Below, piece after piece: positions 26,427-35,348 of a stretch of 64,000 nt of DNA. The stretch is taken from NCBI GenBank assembly GCA_025362495.1, contig JANYGI010000011.1, positions 22,830-86,829 on the forward strand. Direction: 5' to 3'. Every line of letters starts with the position of its first letter. The stretch's first letter is position 1. Both the position numbers and the translations under genes were made by a program. The stretch comes from Byssovorax sp. GTDB lineage: Bacteria > Myxococcota_A > Polyangia > Polyangiales > Polyangiaceae. The notes beneath the pieces were generated by a model. The model was given only the letters and a program-made list of their open reading frames with translations, ran no database searches and was not told the DNA's origin.

Positions 26427-29400
26427 GTGCTGACAGCGATCCCTCTCCACCAACTGGACCCGACCGGGCGAGCGCCGTCTCGTGAGGTGGTGCTGCCTGT
26501 CGAGCTCGAGCGCGCCTTCCGGCTCATCGTCTTCGACTGGGATGGAACGGCGGTGACCTCGCGCTCGGCCGACGCCACAGCGGTGACAGGCGCCCTCGAT
26601 CGGGTCCTCGCGGCGGGATCGCGGGCGGTGATCGTGACCGGGACGAGCCTCGCCAACGTGACGCGGCAGCTCGGCGGCGGCATTGCGCCCGAGCACGCGC
26701 GGCGGCTCCATGTGAGCACCAACCGCGGCTCCGAGATCTACGGCTTCGATCGGCGCTGCGAGCCGGTGCTGCTGTGGCGGCGAGTCGCGACGTCGGCGGA
26801 GGAGCAGGGCCTCGACCGCATCGCCGCCGAGGTGAAGGCGCGGCTCGAGCGGTTGACGGGGCTCACGATCGAGGTCGTCAGCAATCGCCTCAACCGTCGC
26901 AAGATCGATCTCATCCCCGAGCCGGCCTGGAAGGATCCCCCGAAGAGCGCGATCACCGAGCTCCTCGCGGCGACCGAGGCCCGCCTCCGCGGCGCGGGGC
27001 TCCGCCACGGCCTGCGGGAAGCGTTCGAGCTCACGCGGCAGATCGCGCGCGACAGCGGCCTGGAGTCGGCGCGCGTCACCAGCGACGTGAAGCACATCGA
27101 GGTCGGCCTCACCGACAAGGCCGACGCCATGGCCTACGTGATGCGCGAGATCGCCGGGCCGCTGCGCATCGCCGTGGAAGACGTCCTGGTGATCGGCGAC
27201 GAGCTCGGCTCGATCGGCGGCTACCCCGGGAGCGACAGCCTGATGCTCAGCATCCCGGAGATCGTCGGCGCGACGGTGGTGTCGGTGGGGCCCGAGCCCG
27301 GCGGGGCGCCGCCGAGCGTCTTCCACGTCGGCGGCGGGCCCGAGCGGTTCGTGGCGATCCTGGAGCACCAGCTGGCGATCACCGCGCTCGGCGGCTCGTT
27401 CGCCATCCCGCGCGACGCGGCGTGGCTGATCGACGAGCCAGGCTTCGACGTGGCGCGCGAGCACGAGATCGAGTCGTGCCTCTCGATCGCCAGCGGCTAC
27501 GTCGGCTCGCGCGGATCGATCGCCGAGGGCACCAGCGTGTCGCGGCCGGCCACGTTCCTCGCGGGCGCGTTCGAGCTCTCCAGCGATCCGTCGCCCGTGC
27601 CCGAGCTGTTGATCATGCCTGACTGGGGTCGTCTTCGCTTCGTGATCGAGGGCGAGCCGTTCTCGGTCGAGACCAGCGTGACGCGGCACCACCGGCGCGT
27701 GCTCGATCTGCGGCGCGGCGTGCTCCTCCGCGACTGCACGGCGCAGGGCGCGCAAGGGCACCTGACGCGCCTGCGCACGCTGCAGGCGGCCTCGCTCGCC
27801 GATCGTCACGTGTTCATCGAGGGCGTCGAGCTGTCGCCGCTGAACTTCACGGGATCGATCCGCGTCGACGCGATCCTGAGCGGCGACGTGAAGAGCGCGA
27901 GCGGGGCGCGGCACTGGGAGAGCTTCGACACGACGGCGTGGCCGCGCGGCGCGGTGCTCTCGGGGCGCACGCGGAGCGGGCTCGTCGCGGCCCTGGCGTC
28001 GCACATCGAGGTCGACGAGCGCCCCGGCGCGGCGCCCGTGGAGCGCGAGATCGGCGACGGCTGGGCGGCAGAGCGCTGTCTCCTCCCGGTGCGCGTGGCC
28101 GAGACGCGGTCGCTCCACCGCCTCGTCGCGCTGTTCTCGTCGCGTGACGTCGACGCGCCAGCGAAGGCCGCCGAGGCGCGCTGCGCCGAGCTCGCGCGCT
28201 GGCCGATCGGCGAGCACCTCGGTCGCCACGCCGCGTCCTGGGACGAGCGCTGGCGTCACGCCGACGTGACCATCGACGGCGCGCCGGGGCTGGAGCGCGC
28301 GCTGCGCTTCGGCCTCTATCACCTGCTCGCGGCGGTCAACCCCGACGATCCACGCTGCTCGGTCGGAGCGCGCGCGCTGTCGGGCGAGGCGTACCGCGGG
28401 CACGTCTTCTGGGACACCGAGATCTTCATGCTGCCGTTCTACGTGCACGCGTTCCCCGAGGCCGCGCGCGCGCTGATCGGCTACCGCCACCACACGCTCC
28501 CGGGGGCGCGACGCAAGGCCGCGGCGCTCGGCTACGAGGGCGCGCTCTATGCGTGGGAGTCGGCCGACACCGGCGACGAGACGACGCCCGCCGTGGTGGT
28601 GACGCCCTTCGGCGAGATGATCCGCGTGCTCTCCGGCGAGCTCGAGCATCACATCAGCGCCGACGTGGCGTACGCCGTGGAGGCCTGCGTGCGCGCCACC
28701 GGAGACGACGAGCTGCGGTGCGGACCGGGGCTCGAGATCTTGCTCGAGACCGCGCGCTTCTGGGCGAGCCGGGTGCGCCGCGGCGCTGACGGGCTCTTCC
28801 ACATCGACAGGGTGATCGGCCCTGACGAGTACCACGAGGACATCGACGACAACGCCTTCACCAACTGGATGGCGCGCCGCAACCTGCGCGCGGCCGTCGC
28901 CGTCGCGACGCGGCTCGGCCCCGACGCGACCGGCGCGACCCCCGAGGAAATCGCTCGATTTCGTGTGATCGCCGAGCGGATGTACACGGGCTACGACGCC
29001 TCGACGCAGCTCATCGAGCAGTTCCGGGGCTTCAACAAACTCGAGTACATCGACCTCGCGAGCCTCGGTCCGCGCCACGCGCCGCTCGACGTCATCCTCG
29101 GTCGCGCGCGCACCCAGGGTTCGCAGGTCGTGAAGCAGGCCGACGTGGTCCAGCTCCTCGCGCTGCTCTGGGACGAGGTCCCCGAGGCCGCGCGGCGGGT
29201 GAATTTCCTCCACTACGACGTGCGCACCGGGCACGGGAGCTCGCTCAGCCCGGGCGTCCACGCGCTCGTCGCGGCGCGGCTCGGCCTCGACGCGGTGACC
29301 GAGCGCTACCTCGATCAGACGGCGGAGATCGACCTCGGCAACGCCATGGGAAACGCGTCGGGCGGCGTCCACGCGGCGGCGATGGGTGGCCTCTGGCAGG

Positions 29401-29705
29401 CGGTGATCTCCGGCGTCGGCGGCGTGCGGCCGGCCCCGGATCACGACGAGGCGCTCCTGATCGAGCCCAGGCTCCTCCCGACCTGGAGACACCTGGGTTT
29501 CCCGCTGTCGTGGCGAGGCCGTCAGCTCGACGTGCACCTCGAAACCGGAGGCGTCGAGGTCGCCGTCGAAGGACGAGCGCCGTTGCCTGTCCGCGTCGTC
29601 GGCGCCGCGGGACCGCCCCGGGAAGTGCTGGCCGAGCCGGGCCGTCGCTACGCCGCTCGCCGCGTCGAGGCCGGCTTCGCACCGTGGGAGGAGATCGGAT
29701 CGTGA
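26427..29705 (+). CDS. HAD phosphatase-GH65 glycoside phosphorylase/hydrolase fusion
   Basis: 1092 residues from a GTG. Residues ~30-290 are a type II HAD domain (IVFDWDGTAVTS; VLVIGDELGSIGG) resembling trehalose-6-phosphate phosphatase. From ~330 a GH65 protein follows: N-terminal beta-sandwich, GHVFWDTEIFMLPFY, the general acid Glu in GPDEYHEDIDDNAF (about residue 801), KQADVVQLLALL, and GHGSSLSP near 935. The last matches the Ser-Ser phosphate-binding loop of maltose, trehalose or kojibiose phosphorylases rather than the hydrolases. The domain order recalls mycobacterial OtsB1. The final TGA overlaps the next ATG (TGATG). Confidence 0.88.
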   Translation: MLTAIPLHQLDPTGRAPSREVVLPVELERAFRLIVFDWDGTAVTSRSADATAVTGALDRVLAAGSRAVIVTGTSLANVTRQLGGGIAPEHARRLHVSTNRGSEIYGFDRRCEPVLLWRRVATSAEEQGLDRIAAEVKARLERLTGLTIEVVSNRLNRRKIDLIPEPAWKDPPKSAITELLAATEARLRGAGLRHGLREAFELTRQIARDSGLESARVTSDVKHIEVGLTDKADAMAYVMREIAGPLRIAVEDVLVIGDELGSIGGYPGSDSLMLSIPEIVGATVVSVGPEPGGAPPSVFHVGGGPERFVAILEHQLAITALGGSFAIPRDAAWLIDEPGFDVAREHEIESCLSIASGYVGSRGSIAEGTSVSRPATFLAGAFELSSDPSPVPELLIMPDWGRLRFVIEGEPFSVETSVTRHHRRVLDLRRGVLLRDCTAQGAQGHLTRLRTLQAASLADRHVFIEGVELSPLNFTGSIRVDAILSGDVKSASGARHWESFDTTAWPRGAVLSGRTRSGLVAALASHIEVDERPGAAPVEREIGDGWAAERCLLPVRVAETRSLHRLVALFSSRDVDAPAKAAEARCAELARWPIGEHLGRHAASWDERWRHADVTIDGAPGLERALRFGLYHLLAAVNPDDPRCSVGARALSGEAYRGHVFWDTEIFMLPFYVHAFPEAARALIGYRHHTLPGARRKAAALGYEGALYAWESADTGDETTPAVVVTPFGEMIRVLSGELEHHISADVAYAVEACVRATGDDELRCGPGLEILLETARFWASRVRRGADGLFHIDRVIGPDEYHEDIDDNAFTNWMARRNLRAAVAVATRLGPDATGATPEEIARFRVIAERMYTGYDASTQLIEQFRGFNKLEYIDLASLGPRHAPLDVILGRARTQGSQVVKQADVVQLLALLWDEVPEAARRVNFLHYDVRTGHGSSLSPGVHALVAARLGLDAVTERYLDQTAEIDLGNAMGNASGGVHAAAMGGLWQAVISGVGGVRPAPDHDEALLIEPRLLPTWRHLGFPLSWRGRQLDVHLETGGVEVAVEGRAPLPVRVVGAAGPPREVLAEPGRRYAARRVEAGFAPWEEIGS

Positions 29706-30589
29706 TGGCGCGCGTGGGGGCGAAGCTCAACGAAATGGCTTCATTTCATATCGATCCAGGGACTCACCGCAGCTGCATCCTCGTCGCCCTCGGTGGGCGC
29801 AGGGCGCCGATCGAGGCCATCGATCTCGGCCGCCGCATCGCCGCGACGATCCAGGCGACGCTGCACGGCGTGTTCGTGTGGCCGTGGAGCATCTCGCCGT
29901 GCGAGGTCCCGCGGCTGCTCGAGATCGATCCCGAGGTGCTCACCGGCATGGTGCTCGACGTCGCGGTGGGCGACGCGGTGGAGCAGATCGCCGAGTCTTC
30001 ACGGGCGAGCTCGGTCGCGTTCCTGGTGTTGCCCGCCGAGAGCGCCGGCGCTGATCCTTGCGGCCTCGGCCCGCTCGCCGCGCGCGTGCTCCGTCACGTC
30101 GGCGTCGGGGTGATCATCGTGCGCCCCGGCGTCGCGCCGCGCCGCTTGCAGCGCATCCTGGTTCCGCTCGACGGGACGCCGAGCACGGCCTCCGCGCTCG
30201 CCCCGGCCGGGGAGCTCGCGCGCCTCGCCGGAGCGTCGCTCGACATCATGATGGTGGGCGAGCTCGAGCGGCCGACGCCCGTGCCCGTCGAGCTCGGCAC
30301 GATGGTGACGCCGCAGTACGTCGACCAGCCGCAGCACGAGTGGCCGGCGTTTTCCAGGGAGTTCCTCGAGCGGTTCGTCGGCGCGATCGGCCGCTGCTCG
30401 CGCGGCGTCACGTCGCGGTTCTTCCTGCGCGCGGGCGATCCGGCGCGCGAGATCTTGCGCGCGGCGAACGAGCTCGACTCGGATCTGATCGCGCTCGTCT
30501 GGCACGGAGGCTGTGAGGGCGAGCGCGGGCGCGTGTTCCGCCGCGTTCTCCACGACGCGTGCGTCCCGGTCCTCGTGCTGCGTGGCTGA
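29705..30589 (+). CDS. Tandem universal stress protein
   Basis: 294 residues with two UspA-like halves. The second is clear: RILVPLDGTPSTASALAPAGELA and the ending ELDSDLIALVWHG...RVFRRVLHDACVPVLVL, with a weak G-2x-G-9x-G(S/T) ATP site. The first is more divergent. A GTG 3 nt upstream is an equally good start. It is coupled to the HAD-GH65 gene by a one-base overlap, which links a sugar-phosphate enzyme to a stress-signal protein. Confidence 0.82.
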   Translation: MARVGAKLNEMASFHIDPGTHRSCILVALGGRRAPIEAIDLGRRIAATIQATLHGVFVWPWSISPCEVPRLLEIDPEVLTGMVLDVAVGDAVEQIAESSRASSVAFLVLPAESAGADPCGLGPLAARVLRHVGVGVIIVRPGVAPRRLQRILVPLDGTPSTASALAPAGELARLAGASLDIMMVGELERPTPVPVELGTMVTPQYVDQPQHEWPAFSREFLERFVGAIGRCSRGVTSRFFLRAGDPAREILRAANELDSDLIALVWHGGCEGERGRVFRRVLHDACVPVLVLRG

Positions 30590-30635
30590 TCGGCCCGGCC
30601 CTGCGCCAAGATCCTGTACTCGCGCGCGGCGGTGA

Positions 30636-30641
30636 TATGGT
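30636..30641 (+). promoter_or_regulatory. -10-like TATGGT, 9 nt before start
   Basis: TATGGT ends 9 nt before the Lon-like protease ATG at 30651; no Shine-Dalgarno sequence is visible. Confidence 0.5.
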
Positions 30642-30650
30642 GCGCTCACC

Positions 30651-32978
30651 ATGCCTGCCCGGGAGCTATCCGCGCTCGAATGCCGTAGAAACGTCGACCC
30701 CAGCGTCTTCCGTTTCGTCACGACCGACGACGTCGCGCCGTTATCCGGGATCGCCTCGCAAGAGCGCGCGCTCACGGCGCTCGGCTTCGGCCTCGACATT
30801 CGCCAACCTCGCTTTCACGTCGTCGTCGTCGGCGCGTCGGGGACGGGTCGAACGTTCTGCGCCCGCTCGGTCGCGAAGCGCATCGCCGCGGGGAGGCCCA
30901 CGCCGGACGACGTGCTCTTGCTGCCGAACCCGCGCCGCCCGAGCGAGCCCACCGTGCTGGCGTTGCCCGCGGGTGACGGGAAGCCGTTCGTCGACGCGAT
31001 GGACGAGATGCACACCAAGATCGTCGACGGCGTCCGCGCCGTCACCGAAGGTGAGCGCTACAAGCAAGCTCGCGCGAAGATCCGTCGCCGCGTCGCGACC
31101 GAGGAGAGCCGCCTCGAAGAGACGCTGAAATCAGCCGCCCGCGCCCTCGGCCTCGACCTCACGCGCGGTGACGACGAGGTGCAGATCGTCGCCCTCGACG
31201 AGACGGCCGGCCCGCCGAGCAGCGACGCGCTCGCGCAGATCGCCGGCTCGGTCGAAGAGTTCGAGACCACGCTCGCCACCGTGCAAGACGAGGCCGACGC
31301 CGAGCTGCGCAACGTCGTGCAGCACCTCCTCGCCGAGACCGTGAAGACGTGCTTCGCCCCGGTGCGCGCGCTCTACGAAGGGCGCGAGGCGATCACGCTG
31401 TTCCTCGCCGATGTCGAGGTCGTGGTCGCGCGCGAGCTGCGCCGCGCCGTCGACGATCCGCGCGGCGAAGAGTCGCCCACGCTCCCGCGCGGCGTGGTGA
31501 TCCCGACGCTGCTCACCGAGCACAAGCCCGGGTCGGGCGCCCCCGTGGTCGAGGTCCCGTACCCGACGCTCGCCGCGCTCTTCGGTCGCACCCACGCGCC
31601 GCCCGACTCCGACTTCCCACCCGAGCCCGGCTTCGCCGTCGCGGGCGCGCTGCACGAGGCCAACGGTGGCTTCTTGCTGCTGCCGGCGAGCTCGCTCCTG
31701 AAGAACGAGCCGCTCTACGAGCAGCTCAAGGCCTGCTTGCTCGCCGGGAAGTTCATCGTCCCCGAGCACAACCCCTCGTACTACCGCGGCACCTCGGAAG
31801 AGCTTCTTTTCCCGCCGATCCCGATCGATCTCAAGGTCGTGCTCATCGCCAACCCGAGCCTCTATCAAGATCTCCACGAGGCCGATCCCGAGTTCTCGCA
31901 GCTCTTCAAGGTGCAGGCGCGCTTCGAGCCGACGCTCTCGATTGAAGAGGCGATCCTCACGTACCCCGCGTTCCTCGCGAGCCTCGCGCGCGACCGCGGC
32001 CTGCCGCAGCTCACGCCCGACGCCGTGGCCGAATTGCTCTTCCACGGTGGTCGCCTCGCCGAGAGCCAGACCAAGGTGACGGCGCAGCTCGGGATGATCG
32101 CCGAGGTCACGATCGAGGCCGGCTACCGCGCCGTCTCGCGCGGCCAGGATCGCATCGACGGCGCCCAGGTGATCGAGGCGCTCAACGCTGCGCGCCGCCG
32201 TGGCAGCCATTTTCGCGATCACATCCACGAGCTGCTCTCCGACGGGACCATCCGCATCGACGTCACCGGCGAGCGCGTCGGCCAGGTCAACGCCATCTCG
32301 GTCCTCACCGATGGGCCGCAGATGTTCGGGCGCCCGTGCCGCGTGACGGCCGTCGTTTACCCGGGATCCGAAGGCCCGGTGAACATCGCGCGCGAGGTCG
32401 AGATGTCGGGCCCGCTCCACAGCAAGGGCGTGCTCGTGCTCGGCGGCTTCCTCGCGGCGCGCTTCGCGCAGAGCCGCCCGCCGCTCTTCGGCGCGTCGCT
32501 GGTCTTCGAGCAAACGTACGAGGCGATCGACGGCGACAGTGCCTCGTCGAGCGAGCTCTACGCGCTGCTGTCGGCGCTCTCGGGCTTCCCTTTGCGGCAA
32601 GAGCTCGCCGTCACCGGCAGCGTCGATCAGCAGGGCGGCATCCAGCCCGTCGGCGGCCTCAACGAGAAGATCGAGGCCTTCTTCGACATCTGCGCGGCGA
32701 AGGGCATCACCGGCCGCCAGGGCGTGCTCATCCCCGTCACCAACCGCGACGCGCTCATGCTGCGGAGCGACGTCGTCGAGGCCATCGCCGCGGGCCGCTT
32801 CCACGTCTACGTGGTCTCGACCGTGGAAGAAGGCATCGAGCTGCTCACCGGCGTCCCCGCGGGCGTCGCCGACGCCGACGGTCACTACCCCGAGTCGACG
32901 GTGTTTCGCGCCGCGGAGATGCGCCTCAAGCGCTTCCACCAGGCAATGATCGAGCTCGGTCGCGGCGGCCCGCGCTAG
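30651..32978 (+). CDS. Lon-family ATP-dependent protease (AAA_32/Lon_C, LonB-like)
   Basis: 775 residues with an N-terminal ATPase-like part and a C-terminal Lon S16 protease. The catalytic dyad is Ser in DGDSASSSELYALL (about 631) and Lys in GGLNEKIEAFF (about 673), with GSVDQQGGIQPVGG between. A central helical insert spans about 130-260. The P-loop reads GASGTGRT (61-68), with Arg where the Walker Lys is expected. This occurs in LonH/YcbZ-type relatives and raises doubt about strong ATP hydrolysis. It lies 60 bp after the stress-protein gene. Confidence 0.88.
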   Translation: MPARELSALECRRNVDPSVFRFVTTDDVAPLSGIASQERALTALGFGLDIRQPRFHVVVVGASGTGRTFCARSVAKRIAAGRPTPDDVLLLPNPRRPSEPTVLALPAGDGKPFVDAMDEMHTKIVDGVRAVTEGERYKQARAKIRRRVATEESRLEETLKSAARALGLDLTRGDDEVQIVALDETAGPPSSDALAQIAGSVEEFETTLATVQDEADAELRNVVQHLLAETVKTCFAPVRALYEGREAITLFLADVEVVVARELRRAVDDPRGEESPTLPRGVVIPTLLTEHKPGSGAPVVEVPYPTLAALFGRTHAPPDSDFPPEPGFAVAGALHEANGGFLLLPASSLLKNEPLYEQLKACLLAGKFIVPEHNPSYYRGTSEELLFPPIPIDLKVVLIANPSLYQDLHEADPEFSQLFKVQARFEPTLSIEEAILTYPAFLASLARDRGLPQLTPDAVAELLFHGGRLAESQTKVTAQLGMIAEVTIEAGYRAVSRGQDRIDGAQVIEALNAARRRGSHFRDHIHELLSDGTIRIDVTGERVGQVNAISVLTDGPQMFGRPCRVTAVVYPGSEGPVNIAREVEMSGPLHSKGVLVLGGFLAARFAQSRPPLFGASLVFEQTYEAIDGDSASSSELYALLSALSGFPLRQELAVTGSVDQQGGIQPVGGLNEKIEAFFDICAAKGITGRQGVLIPVTNRDALMLRSDVVEAIAAGRFHVYVVSTVEEGIELLTGVPAGVADADGHYPESTVFRAAEMRLKRFHQAMIELGRGGPR

Positions 32979-33068
32979 CAGGATCGCGCCGCTCTCGGGC
33001 GTGCCCGGGAGCGTTGGAGCCAAGCGTCTCGTGTCGTCAACGATGGTGCACGACGCGGGACGACGTTG

Positions 33069-33899
33069 TCAGCCCCAGGCTTTCCTGATGGCTTCGGCGA
33101 CGCCGCCGCCCTGATGGCCGTCGGCGTCGAGGTGATCGGTCGCGTGCGACTTCACCTCGGCGGGGGCCTGGCCCATCGCGAAGGATCGCCCCGCGGTGTC
33201 GAACATCGGCACGTCGTTGAGCCAGTCGCCGACGACGACGACCTCGGCCGCGGTGCAGCCATGGTGCGCGGCCAGCCACTCCACCGCGGTGCCCTTCGTG
33301 GGGCCCTTGGCGCGCACGATCATCGCGTGGACGCCTGGCAGGCGCGTGATCGGGAACGAGGCCACGAACGCCGCGTCGGCGAGCTTCTCGCCGAGCTCGG
33401 CCACAGCGGAGAGGATCTGCTCCTCCATCCCGATGGATACGACGGCCATCAAGCCCAGCTCGTGATCCCAGTGGGAATGCGTGATCACGCGCTCCACCAC
33501 CTCGATCTTGTTCGACCACGTGCGCACGTACGGTGCGAAGGCTTCTCCCGCGGCATCGTGGACGATGCTGTCGTGCGCGAAGAGGAAGCTCGCCGACTCG
33601 TAGCGCTCGAGCACGCCGCGGAGAACCGCTGCGTCCGCGCCGGTCAGCGATCGATAGAAGCGCGCAGCGTCGCTCGCCACATCCACGATGTGGCTGCCGT
33701 CGACGCAGGCGATAGGCCCGACGATCCCGACCTCGCGCGCGATCACGCACGAGCCCGAGTAGAGCCGCCCCGTGATGATCGTGACGGGGACGCCGCTCGC
33801 CTGGAGATCACGGATGGCTGCGGCGTCGTCGGGGTGGATCGTCCCGTCACGACGCAGCAGCGTCCCGTCGATGTCCGAGGCGAGGAGCTTGTATTTCAA
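33069..33899 (-). CDS. HAD superfamily (Cof-type) hydrolase coupled to rpmA
   Basis: 276 residues from a TTG that overlaps the rpmA stop (TTGA). The longer in-frame ATG start at 33944 would lie well inside rpmA. Motif I is [15 protein letters not shown], motif II VTIITGR, motif III Lys in [12 protein letters not shown] and motif [17 protein letters not shown], the full catalytic set of Cof-type sugar-phosphate phosphatases. Dependence on translation of L27 suggests its level follows ribosome synthesis. Confidence 0.88.
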   Translation of the reverse strand: MKYKLLASDIDGTLLRRDGTIHPDDAAAIRDLQASGVPVTIITGRLYSGSCVIAREVGIVGPIACVDGSHIVDVASDAARFYRSLTGADAAVLRGVLERYESASFLFAHDSIVHDAAGEAFAPYVRTWSNKIEVVERVITHSHWDHELGLMAVVSIGMEEQILSAVAELGEKLADAAFVASFPITRLPGVHAMIVRAKGPTKGTAVEWLAAHHGCTAAEVVVVGDWLNDVPMFDTAGRSFAMGQAPAEVKSHATDHLDADGHQGGGVAEAIRKAWG

Positions 33900-34153
33900 G
33901 CCGCGGGATAAACCGAGACTTGCTTCTTCGTGTTCGACTTCCACTCGTACTTCACGACGCCCGGGATGAGCGAGAACAGCGTGAAGTCGCGGCCGGTGCC
34001 GACGTTCTTGCCCGCGTGGATCGTCGAGCCGACCTGGCGAACGATGATGTTGCCCGCGAGCACCGTCGCGCCGGCGTAGATCTTCACGCCGCGCTTTTGC
34101 GCCTTGGAGTCGCGGCCGTTACGAGAGGAGCCGCCGCCTTTTTTATGAGCCAT
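33896..34153 (-). CDS. rpmA: 50S ribosomal protein L27
   Basis: 85 residues, begins [16 protein letters not shown], the classical L27 N-terminus that reaches the peptidyl-transferase centre. There is no Firmicute-type cleavable extension. It lies 21 bp after rplU in the usual rplU-rpmA order. Its stop overlaps the HAD gene start. Confidence 0.98.
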   Translation of the reverse strand: MAHKKGGGSSRNGRDSKAQKRGVKIYAGATVLAGNIIVRQVGSTIHAGKNVGTGRDFTLFSLIPGVVKYEWKSNTKKQVSVYPAA

Positions 34154-34174
34154 GGGATTGTCTCCTCTTTCTGA

Positions 34175-34483
34175 CTACGCGCTGATGCCGGTGATCTTCA
34201 GCTCGGTGTAGAGCTGACGATGGCCGTTCTTGCGGCGGAAGTTCTTCCGGCGCTTGAACTTGAAGACGATGAGCTTCTCGCCCCGGGCCTGGGCCGTGAT
34301 CTCGGCCGCCACGGAGGCGCCCTTCACCAGCGGTTGCCCGATCTTGGGGGAGTCGCCGCTGACGAGGAGGACCTCGCCAAACGTGATCTTGTCGCCAGCG
34401 CTGCCGGGGAGTTTCTCCACCCGCAGCTTCTGACCTTCGGATACCCGGTACTGCTTGCCGCCCGTCTTGATGACCGCGTACAT
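34175..34483 (-). CDS. rplU: 50S ribosomal protein L21
   Basis: 102 residues, [20 protein letters not shown] through [16 protein letters not shown], full-length L21. The start at 34483 is fixed by family alignment and by GAGG about 7 nt upstream. It is the first gene of rplU-rpmA-HAD. The usual downstream partner obgE is absent here. Confidence 0.98.
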   Translation of the reverse strand: MYAVIKTGGKQYRVSEGQKLRVEKLPGSAGDKITFGEVLLVSGDSPKIGQPLVKGASVAAEITAQARGEKLIVFKFKRRKNFRRKNGHRQLYTELKITGISA

Positions 34484-34540
34484 GATTCGCCTCGCGCTAC
34501 GCACAACCCTGCCGGAGCTCCCGGAACCAAGGGGACGCGC

Positions 34541-34568
34541 AGTATACAGATCGAAATCCGTTTGACAA
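34541..34568 (-). promoter_or_regulatory. Sigma-70 promoter of rplU-rpmA
   Basis: On the minus strand TTGTCA, a 16-nt spacer, then TATACT, 57 nt before the rplU ATG. It is a near-consensus promoter with a normal leader and a Shine-Dalgarno sequence, in contrast to most genes in this window. Confidence 0.75.
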
Positions 34569-34583
34569 CCCCGGAGCGTTTGC

Positions 34584-35348
34584 TCAGCCGAGCACCGGAA
34601 GCGAGGTCTTCCGTACAGTGGGCGGCGCCTTCTCCGCCACCGGCTCGATCTCGCCGATTCCCGCGAAAATGCTGCCTGTTTCGCGCGCCCCGACGACGAC
34701 GTCGAGCCCCAGGCGCTGCGCTTCGGAGGCGGCGCGCGTGAGGTACGGGAGGACCATTTCGCGCGCGGGGACCACGCGATCACGGGCGATCGCGGCGCGA
34801 CCGAATGGCTCGGCCTTCGCGAAATGAATCGCCTCGGCCCCCGCCGCGTGGGCGAGGCGGGCGATCTCGCCGAGGTGCCGGAAGTTGGATCGCGTGACCA
34901 CGGTGGTGACGCCGACGGGGATGCGCTCTGCGCGCGCGGTACGCGCCCCACGCAGTGTTTGCTCGAAGCTTCCCGGCGTCCCCGTGTGGTAGTCGTGCAT
35001 CGCCGCCGAGGCGCCTTGCAGCGCGACGTCGAGCGCGAGCTTCGTCGAGGCCTCGCGCAGCGCGCGCGTGAAGGCCCGGTAGGCGAGCCGCCGGCCGTTG
35101 GTCTGCACGAGGACGCGCGCGGCGCCCCTGGCGTCGGCCGCGGCGATCCACGCCGGCAGCTCGTCGTGGACCGTGGGCTCGCCGCCCATGAACGCCACCG
35201 TCTCGCCCGGCGTGATCGTGGCGATCTGCGCCGCCACGTCGGGCGGGCCCTCTTCCCTGTCGCGCATCGCGCCCTGCGCGCAGAACACGCAGGCGTTGTT
35301 GCAGGCGAAGCCGAGGAAAATTTGATGCACCCTCGGCCTCCGGATCAC
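34584..35348 (-). CDS. Radical SAM protein
   Basis: 254 residues. The [4Fe-4S]/SAM motif CNNACVFC (Cys16, Cys20, Cys23) is followed by the SAM-binding GGEPT (GGEP motif) and the strand [14 protein letters not shown]. There is no C-terminal SPASM-type Cys cluster. The reaction is unknown. The start overlaps the clpB stop by 4 nt (ATGA), so it is co-translated with the disaggregase. Confidence 0.85.
   Translation of the reverse strand: MIRRPRVHQIFLGFACNNACVFCAQGAMRDREEGPPDVAAQIATITPGETVAFMGGEPTVHDELPAWIAAADARGAARVLVQTNGRRLAYRAFTRALREASTKLALDVALQGASAAMHDYHTGTPGSFEQTLRGARTARAERIPVGVTTVVTRSNFRHLGEIARLAHAAGAEAIHFAKAEPFGRAAIARDRVVPAREMVLPYLTRAASEAQRLGLDVVVGARETGSIFAGIGEIEPVAEKAPPTVRKTSLPVLG

Noticed and set aside
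33899..33944. ATG at 33944 as the HAD start
   Set aside because: It lies within rpmA coding sequence and adds 15 residues with no HAD similarity. The TTG at the rpmA stop gives a natural start at LKYKLLASD.
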